Shown: positions 62,198-64,000 of the stretch, in pieces
Layout of the letters: every line of letters begins with the position of its first letter
How positions within the stretch are numbered: the stretch's first letter is position 1
Origin: Ectopseudomonas khazarica
Lineage (GTDB): Bacteria; Pseudomonadota; Gammaproteobacteria; Pseudomonadales; Pseudomonadaceae
Direction of reading: 5' to 3'
DNA length: 64,000 nucleotides
Assembly (NCBI RefSeq): GCF_004521985.1
Contig: NZ_SBHZ01000003.1
Coordinates: 333,197 to 397,196 of the forward strand
Position numbers and translations under genes: made by a program
The notes under the pieces: generated by a model
Database searches by the model: none
The model's input: the letters and a program-made list of their open reading frames with translations, nothing else
Told to the model about the DNA's origin: nothing

Positions 62198-62848
62198 ATG
62201 TCCCACCCCCCTTCCCCGCTGGTTGGCGAAAGCCCCCTGCATGCGATCGAGGTCCGCATCCTCGGTTGCCTGATCGAGAAGCAGCTGACCACCCCGGAAA
62301 GCTATCCGCTGACGCTCAATGCCGTGCAACTGGCCTGCAACCAGAAGACCAGCCGTGAACCGCTGATGAACCTCGAATCCGGCGAAGTCGGGCGCTACCT
62401 GCGCAGCCTGGAAGGTCGGCAACTGGTGCACCTGCAGATGGGCAGCCGGGCGGACCGCTGGGAACAGCGCTGCGACAAGCAACTGGAACTGGTCAAGCCG
62501 CAGACGGTGCTGCTCGGCCTGCTCATGCTGCGCGGACCGCAGACGCTCAACGAACTGCTGACCCGCAGCAACCGCATGTACGACTTCGATGACGTGGCCG
62601 AAATCCAGCACCAGCTGGAACGCCTGATCGGTCGCGGCCTGGCCATGCTGCTGCCGCGCCAGACGGGCCAGCGCGAGGACCGCTACATGCATCTGCTGGG
62701 TGAACCGGCGGACCTCGAAAGCCTGCTGGCCAGCCGCCCGAGTGGCCGCAGCGAGGCCGCGGCACCTAACGAAGATCGCCTGGTCGAACTGGAAGCGCGC
62801 ATCGCTGCGCTGGAAGAACGTCTGGCGCGCCTAGAAGGCGCGCAATGA
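62198..62848 (+). CDS. yceH: YceH family protein (DUF480)
   Basis: 216 residues: two winged-helix repeats ([20 protein letters not shown] and [20 protein letters not shown]) and a C-terminal coiled coil ([18 protein letters not shown]). Function unknown, widely conserved. AGGA precedes the ATG. Confidence 0.92.
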   Translation: MSHPPSPLVGESPLHAIEVRILGCLIEKQLTTPESYPLTLNAVQLACNQKTSREPLMNLESGEVGRYLRSLEGRQLVHLQMGSRADRWEQRCDKQLELVKPQTVLLGLLMLRGPQTLNELLTRSNRMYDFDDVAEIQHQLERLIGRGLAMLLPRQTGQREDRYMHLLGEPADLESLLASRPSGRSEAAAPNEDRLVELEARIAALEERLARLEGAQ

Positions 62849-62880
62849 CCGCTACCCCCATGGAAAAGGAGCCCAACGCG

Positions 62881-63195
62881 TTGAACCTCAAGACTCGTTT
62901 CAGCCTGATCATTGTCACTGCCCTGCTCGCAGCCGGCTGCAGCAGCACCGCGGAAAAATCCCAACCGGCAGTCACCCCTGCCGACCCCAGTCAGGGCTGC
63001 ACCTCCTCGGCGGTGGAGCACCTGAAGGGCGAGACCGCGACCCCCGAGCTGCTGGAGCAGGCACGCCAGCAGGCGGGCGCCAGTACCGCGCGCATACTGA
63101 CACCCGGCAGCGTGGTGACCCTGGAATACAATAGACAGCGTCTCAACCTCAACGTCGATGACCAACGCGTGATCACCCGCGTTTCCTGCGGCTGA
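62881..63195 (+). CDS. I78 family peptidase-inhibitor-like lipoprotein
   Basis: About 104 residues. With TTG 62881 as start, the product is a standard lipoprotein precursor (MNLKTRFSLIIVTALLAAGC, lipobox LAAGC), and AAGGAG lies about 9 nt upstream. ATG 62845 would put 12 polar residues before the signal peptide, so TTG is preferred. The mature C-terminus (VVTLEYNRQRLNLNVDDQRV followed by ITRVSCG) is the I78/potato-inhibitor-like domain. Lies just behind yceH. Confidence 0.82.
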   Translation: MNLKTRFSLIIVTALLAAGCSSTAEKSQPAVTPADPSQGCTSSAVEHLKGETATPELLEQARQQAGASTARILTPGSVVTLEYNRQRLNLNVDDQRVITRVSCG

Positions 63196-63265
63196 TTGCA
63201 GCGCTGCGGATCGCTCCGCAGCGCTTGCGCCGACACTGCCCACCACCCTTGCACAGGCCAACGCC

Positions 63266-63718
63266 ATGACCTCCCAAGTGGAACCCTGCGCCGAGCTGAT
63301 GCTGGACAACCAGCTGTGCTTCGCCCTCTATTCCACCTCGCTGATGATGACCAAGACCTACAAGCCATTGCTGCAGGCACTCGGTCTTACCTACCCGCAG
63401 TATCTGGCAATGCTGGTGCTGTGGGAGAACGAGGGCATTACCGTCAGCGAGATCAGCGCGCGCATGCTGACCGATCCCGGCTCGCTGACGCCGCTGCTCA
63501 AGCGCCTGGAGAGCGAAGGCCTGCTGCAGCGCCAGCGCAGCAGCCAGGATGAGCGTGTCGTGCAGCTGTACCTGACCGACAAGGGCCGTGCCCTTCACGA
63601 GCAGGCCAAGGCCTTGCCGGCGTGCATCCTCAAGGCCTCCGGCCTCAACATCGACCAGCTGGGCGACCTGCGCGATGACCTGGTGGCCTTGCGCAAGCAC
63701 CTGCAGGACGCCCTCTGA
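63266..63718 (+). CDS. ohrR: Organic hydroperoxide sensor OhrR (MarR family)
   Basis: 150-residue MarR-type repressor. The sensing Cys is in LDNQLCFALYS, winged helix is ITVSEISARMLTDPGSLTPL. OhrR represses ohr until its Cys is oxidised by organic peroxides. No ohr gene is visible within the window. Followed by a terminator. Confidence 0.9.
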   Translation: MTSQVEPCAELMLDNQLCFALYSTSLMMTKTYKPLLQALGLTYPQYLAMLVLWENEGITVSEISARMLTDPGSLTPLLKRLESEGLLQRQRSSQDERVVQLYLTDKGRALHEQAKALPACILKASGLNIDQLGDLRDDLVALRKHLQDAL

Positions 63719-63754
63719 AGCAACGCCTGCTTCTGCCCGGCCTGCGCATGAAAA

Positions 63755-63788
63755 AAGACCCCGCGACCGTCACCGGTCGCGGGGTCTT
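63755..63788. terminator. Bidirectional terminator after ohrR
   Basis: 15-bp perfect stem AAGACCCCGCGACCG / CGGTCGCGGGGTCTT, loop TCAC, A-run before and TTGCTTTG after; serves ohrR and the convergent aminotransferase. Confidence 0.9.
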
Positions 63789-63845
63789 GCTTTGTCGAGC
63801 GGGTGGCGGCCACGGCCCGCACTGCCGTGAACAGGACGCCAGGGC

Positions 63846-64000
63846 TCATGCCTGATTGCGCACCTGCTCCCAGGTCAGATCCAGGCACTTGCGTGCTTTT
63901 TCCACCAGTTCGTCCACTTCCGCCTGGCTGATCACCAGCGGCGGCGCGATGATCATGGTGTCGCCCACGGCGCGCATGATCAGACCGTTATTAAAGCAGT
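63846..64000 (-). CDS. Class III aminotransferase, C-terminal part (SpuC-like)
   Basis: Only the last 51 residues are in the window: LIMRAVGDTMIIAPPLVISQ, AEVDELVEKARKCLDLTWEQ, VRNQA. This tail is typical of class III (omega-amino acid:pyruvate / polyamine:pyruvate) aminotransferases such as SpuC. Active-site residues lie outside, so the substrate is open. Confidence 0.82.
   Translation of the reverse strand, partial: CFNNGLIMRAVGDTMIIAPPLVISQAEVDELVEKARKCLDLTWEQVRNQA

Overview
The window is about 64 kb of GC-rich chromosome from a Pseudomonas sensu lato. The evidence is remembered gene neighbourhoods shared with P. aeruginosa: cysS-glnS-ppiB-lpxH ... usp-DUF1289-acnB-nasST, and cco-cco-ccoGHIS-hemN-(coiled coil)-anr-apt. 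REP-type repeats with the GGAGCGGCTTCAGCC core, AGGAG-like ribosome binding sites and Anr boxes agree. Some linkages differ from P. aeruginosa (no nas genes after nasST; spuC-like and ohrR genes nearby), so a mendocina/oleovorans-like (Ectopseudomonas) lineage is my guess, not a proof. No tRNA, rRNA, CRISPR array, prophage or insertion sequence was seen.

Layout. 1-5.4 kb: an ABC importer operon of the GlpSTPQ type on the minus strand, with a divergent sigma-54 activator. Between them lie a sigma-54 promoter and five TGAACA repeats. 5.4-9.9 kb: EamA exporter/Lrp regulator pair, class C beta-lactamase, SDR/LysR pair. 9.9-20 kb: core metabolism (cysS, glnS, ppiB, lpxH, miaE, a stress protein behind an Anr promoter, DUF1289, acnB). 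20-28 kb: YgdI-like lipoprotein, nitrate sensor pair nasS-nasT, a PLP decarboxylase with a structured leader, alaC, plsC, an amidotransferase and two pairs of small unknown ORFs. 28-32 kb: fatty-acid beta-oxidation pair (FadB-like and thiolase). 32-38 kb: rhodanese and cytochrome c genes, a deletion scar joining a LysR remnant to an MFS remnant, and the conserved but poorly understood operon of circularly permuted ATP-grasp, alpha-E and transglutaminase-like proteins.

38-53 kb is a microaerobic respiration island. It holds two tandem cbb3 oxidase operons (the first behind an Anr-type box), the assembly genes ccoGHIS, a SafE-like membrane protein, hemN with a textbook Anr promoter, and anr itself. 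The regulator and at least three likely targets (first cco operon, hemN, and the usp gene at 15.6 kb) are all present. 53-64 kb: apt, a bacterial voltage-gated sodium channel, a PF10118 protein, a TetR/flavin monooxygenase/SDR cluster with a paired operator, small conserved proteins, an SDR lacking the catalytic Ser and Tyr next to a TetR gene, yceH, an I78-type lipoprotein, ohrR, and the tail of a class III aminotransferase.

Most promising for follow-up: the asymmetric ATPase pair of the importer with its sigma-54 enhancer array; the ribosome-site-masking hairpin and ACTGT array before the decarboxylase; the ATP-grasp/alpha-E/transglutaminase operon; and the LysR/MFS deletion scar. None is proven here to be new. 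All statements come from reading the sequence, with family knowledge from memory.
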